The notes beneath the pieces are model-generated. The model was not told where the DNA came from and made no database searches. It saw only the letters and a list, made by a program, of their open reading frames with translations. Below, piece after piece: positions 5,903 to 8,010 of a stretch of DNA of 8,010 bases; the first letter of the stretch is position 1, and each line of letters begins with the position of its first letter. The position numbers and the translations under genes are program-made. The DNA is from an uncultured Marvinbryantia sp. (GTDB taxonomy: Bacteria; Bacillota; Clostridia; Lachnospirales; Lachnospiraceae): NCBI GenBank assembly GCA_947624335.1, contig CANQJX010000072.1:1-8010 (forward strand). Direction: 5' to 3'.

Positions 5903-7079
5903 ATTTCTTTATCCAAGCGGCGGATCAGAGACCTATGTGCTTAATCTTGGCAAATACCTTGAAAGCGCAGGCCATGAAGTCCAGTATTTTGGCATGGAGC
6001 ATGAAAACCGCTGCGTCGGGAACAGGGTAAATGCCTATACAACAAATATGAACTTTCACGATGGACGGAGAGTATCTCAAATTTACTATCCAATCAAAAC
6101 GATTTATTCCGTGGAGGCACGAAAAAAAATTCGGTTGGTGCTTGACGATTTCAAACCGCAAGTAATCCATCTGAATAATTTTAATTATCAGTTGACGCCC
6201 AGTATTCTTTTAGAGATAGAAAAGTGGCGGAAGGAAGGAAACCGATGCAGGATTATTTATACAGCTCACGACTACCAGCTTGTGTGCCCGAATCACATGT
6301 GCCACAATCCAAATACGCATGAAAATTGCGAAAAATGTTTTGGCGGGCATTACATTTCCTGCATAAAAGAGAAATGCGTTCACGGGAAGCTGGCAAAGAG
6401 TACCGTCGGCGCATTGGAAGCTGCATTATGGAATCGGGCAGGCGTTTATAAGTACATAGATTTTGTTATTTGCTGTTCCGGATTTATGAAAACAAAGCTG
6501 GACAGCAATTCTATATTGGCAAAAAAAACGGTTGTAATGCAAAATTTTGTGGATCGGGCGCGGGGGGAAGAGATTTCCAAAAGAGATTATGTGCTTTATT
6601 TTGGAAGATATAGTGCGGAAAAAGGAATGAAAACACTGCTTAAAGTTTGTAAAGCGCTGCCGGAGATCCCGTTTGTTTTTGCCGGAGCCGGTCCTTTTAA
6701 AGAAAAGATAGATCAGATTCCCAATATTAAAGATGTCGGATTTTTGCAAGGAAAAGAATTGGAAACCTGCATTCGGGAAGCGCGTTTTAGCGTCTGTCCG
6801 TCCGAGTGGTATGAAAACTGTCCTCTCTCTGTTATGGAAAGCCTGTTGTACGGCACGCCGGTATTAGGCGCGGATATCGGGGGCATACGGGAACTGATTG
6901 AAGATGGAAAAACAGGAGAATTGTTTGAAAGCAAAAATGCAGGAGAACTGAAGGAAAAAATCCGCAGAATGTGGGATCAAAGAGAAATTACAAGGCAATA
7001 TACTCAAAATTGTAAAGATATAAAATTTGATACGGTGGAACAATACGCAAAAAAACTTATGAAGATATATGCGGATTAA
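5880..7079 (+). CDS. GT4 glycosyltransferase with a cysteine-rich insertion
   Basis: This encodes 399 residues from ATG 5880, overlapping the preceding gene by 23 bases. Starting here, the protein begins MKILFVNKFLYPSGGSETYV, the standard first strand and glycine-rich loop of GT4. HLNNFNYQ (97-104) and IIYTAHDYQLVCPNHMC (125-141) follow. A six-cysteine cluster spans 136-166 (C136, C141, C150, C153, C161, C166), which could bind a metal or form a redox-sensitive structure next to the acceptor site. The donor domain has YFGRYSAEKGMKTLL (240-254), with Arg243 and Lys248, and FVFAGAGP (265-272). The EX7E pair is E312...E320 in ENCPLSVME, followed by YGTPVLGADIGGIRELI. All catalytic landmarks are present, so it is probably an active retaining transferase adding a later sugar of the repeat unit. 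The sugar and linkage cannot be read from the sequence. The coding DNA is clearly AT-richer than the front of the locus, most of all near its 3' end. Translational coupling to the upstream gene is likely. Confidence 0.93.
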   Translation: MKILFVNKFLYPSGGSETYVLNLGKYLESAGHEVQYFGMEHENRCVGNRVNAYTTNMNFHDGRRVSQIYYPIKTIYSVEARKKIRLVLDDFKPQVIHLNNFNYQLTPSILLEIEKWRKEGNRCRIIYTAHDYQLVCPNHMCHNPNTHENCEKCFGGHYISCIKEKCVHGKLAKSTVGALEAALWNRAGVYKYIDFVICCSGFMKTKLDSNSILAKKTVVMQNFVDRARGEEISKRDYVLYFGRYSAEKGMKTLLKVCKALPEIPFVFAGAGPFKEKIDQIPNIKDVGFLQGKELETCIREARFSVCPSEWYENCPLSVMESLLYGTPVLGADIGGIRELIEDGKTGELFESKNAGELKEKIRRMWDQREITRQYTQNCKDIKFDTVEQYAKKLMKIYAD

Positions 7080-7099
7080 ACAAATGGGGAAATAGTTGT

Positions 7100-7103
7100 G
7101 GAG
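7100..7103 (+). promoter_or_regulatory. Ribosome binding site for the radical SAM gene
   Basis: GGAG, continuing as GGAGAAAA, lies 7 bases before the ATG at 7111. It makes that ATG a better start than the in-frame TTG at 7096. The gap from the previous stop is only 31 bases and holds no terminator, so the gene is read from the same transcript as the glycosyltransferases. Confidence 0.65.
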
Positions 7104-7110
7104 AAAAACT

Positions 7111-8010
7111 ATGACAAAGAAACTAAACGGCACAGTGATCGTAACGTATCGCTGTAATGCCCGCTGCACGATGTGCAACCGGTATCGGGAACCTTCTCTC
7201 CCGGAAGATGAAATTACAGTGGAAACGATAAAGAAACTGCCTCGTATGTATTTTACCAACATTACGGGCGGAGAGCCTTTTCTTCGTACCGACTTAAAGG
7301 AAATCGTACGGGAACTTTACAAGAAGAGCGACCGGATTGTTATTTCAACAAATGGCTTTTTTACTGACCGGATCATAGATTTGTGCAGGGAATTTCCCCG
7401 GATTGGAATTCGCATTTCGATTGAAGGGATGGAGCAGACCAATAATGAAATCCGCGGCCTGCCAAACGGTTATCAACGCGGATACAGCACCTTAAAAAGG
7501 CTAAAAGAAATGGGTATGAAAGATGTGGGATTCGGCATGACTGTTCAGGACCGGAACGCAGCGGATCTTATTCCGCTCTATGAGATTTCGGACAAGCTGG
7601 ATATGGAATTTGCCACAGCGAGCCTGCATAATAGCTTTTATTTTGTAGAGACAAAAAATATTATCCACGACCGGCCAATGGTGGCGCAGAACTTTGAATA
7701 CCTCATCAATAAACTTCTGAAAAGCAACAGTCCTAAGAAATGGTTCAGAGCCTATTTCAATCATGGGCTAATCAACTATATCTATGGACAGCCGAGGCTT
7801 TTGCCCTGCGATATGAGCTTTGATACGTTCTTTGTAGACCCCTACGGCGACGTGATGCCCTGCAACGGAACAAAAGACAAGGAAGTCATGGGGAATCTGA
7901 ATACACAGACCTGGGACGGGCTTTGGAACAGTCCGGCAGCGGACAAGGTACGGGCCAAGGTGCGCCACTGCGACCGGCAGTGCTGGATGATCGGCTCGGT
8001 CAGTCCAGCT
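7111..8010 (+). CDS. Radical SAM enzyme with SPASM/twitch-like C-terminus, 3' end missing
   Basis: This gives 300 codons from ATG 7111 to the right edge, with no stop reached. The radical SAM cluster motif is CNARCTMC (CX3CX2C; C15, C19, C22), which holds the 4Fe-4S cluster that cleaves S-adenosylmethionine. ITGGEPFLR (51-59) is the SAM-binding GGE motif, and VISTNGFF (77-84) and IRISIEGM (100-107) are barrel strands typical of the family. Near the C-terminus, C233 and the segment GDVMPC (246-251) give a CX12GX4C pattern, followed by MGNLNTQTWDGLWNS (260-274) and CDRQC (287-291). This is the layout of a SPASM or twitch domain, which carries auxiliary Fe-S clusters. Known relatives mature peptides, oxidise sulfatases or dehydrogenate aminosugars; some sit in polysaccharide loci with no assigned role. 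Here it follows glycosyltransferases in one transcript, so modification of a sugar, a nucleotide sugar or another part of the surface polymer is the natural inference. The family call is strong; the substrate is unknown. Confidence 0.92.
   Translation, partial: MTKKLNGTVIVTYRCNARCTMCNRYREPSLPEDEITVETIKKLPRMYFTNITGGEPFLRTDLKEIVRELYKKSDRIVISTNGFFTDRIIDLCREFPRIGIRISIEGMEQTNNEIRGLPNGYQRGYSTLKRLKEMGMKDVGFGMTVQDRNAADLIPLYEISDKLDMEFATASLHNSFYFVETKNIIHDRPMVAQNFEYLINKLLKSNSPKKWFRAYFNHGLINYIYGQPRLLPCDMSFDTFFVDPYGDVMPCNGTKDKEVMGNLNTQTWDGLWNSPAADKVRAKVRHCDRQCWMIGSVSPA

Noticed and set aside
7501..7968. Two minus-strand open frames near the right edge (7501-7764 and 7768-7968)
   Set aside because: Both lie opposite the radical SAM gene, whose motifs are continuous across the region. 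They have no independent support.

Overview
The window is a stretch of a surface-polysaccharide (exopolysaccharide or capsule) biosynthesis locus. It most likely comes from a Gram-positive member of the Clostridia, and a Lachnospiraceae-like source is my best guess. This rests on the LytR-CpsA-Psr (LCP) wall-attachment enzyme, strong AGGAGG-type ribosome binding sites, a CpsE-like priming transferase and tight unidirectional packing. Nothing here fixes a species. All genes that I accept lie on the + strand. I see no tRNA, rRNA, CRISPR array, insertion sequence or integrase, and no gene-free stretch longer than about 100 bases.

Layout. Bases 1-714 are the 3' part of an LCP-family protein whose start lies upstream of the window. 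A short gap (715-803) with a 22-bp imperfect palindrome precedes a small, very acidic secreted protein of unknown function (804-1415). A strong rho-independent terminator hairpin (1440-1486) follows. Next is a single-pass membrane protein with an extracellular LytR C-terminal domain (1515-2159). The assembly genes then begin: a polyprenyl-phosphate sugar-1-phosphate transferase (2190-3650), three GT-B type glycosyltransferases (3654-4769, 4823-5902, 5880-7079), and a radical SAM enzyme with a SPASM/twitch-like C-terminus that runs off the right edge (7111-8010).

How the genes may work together (family knowledge plus inference). The CpsE-like enzyme would put the first sugar phosphate on undecaprenyl phosphate at the inner membrane face. 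The glycosyltransferases would extend the repeat unit. Flippase and polymerase genes are not in this window and are expected nearby. The LCP enzyme would transfer the finished polymer to the cell wall. The LytR_C membrane protein and the acidic secreted protein sit beside the LCP gene and may act at the cell surface, but their roles are unknown. The radical SAM enzyme is the least expected member and may modify a sugar or another component of the product.

Base composition shifts along the window. The LCP to first-glycosyltransferase part is around half G+C and locally much higher. The two glycosyltransferases at 4823-7079 look clearly more AT-rich. This fits a conserved front end with a variable, exchangeable sugar-assembly cassette behind it.
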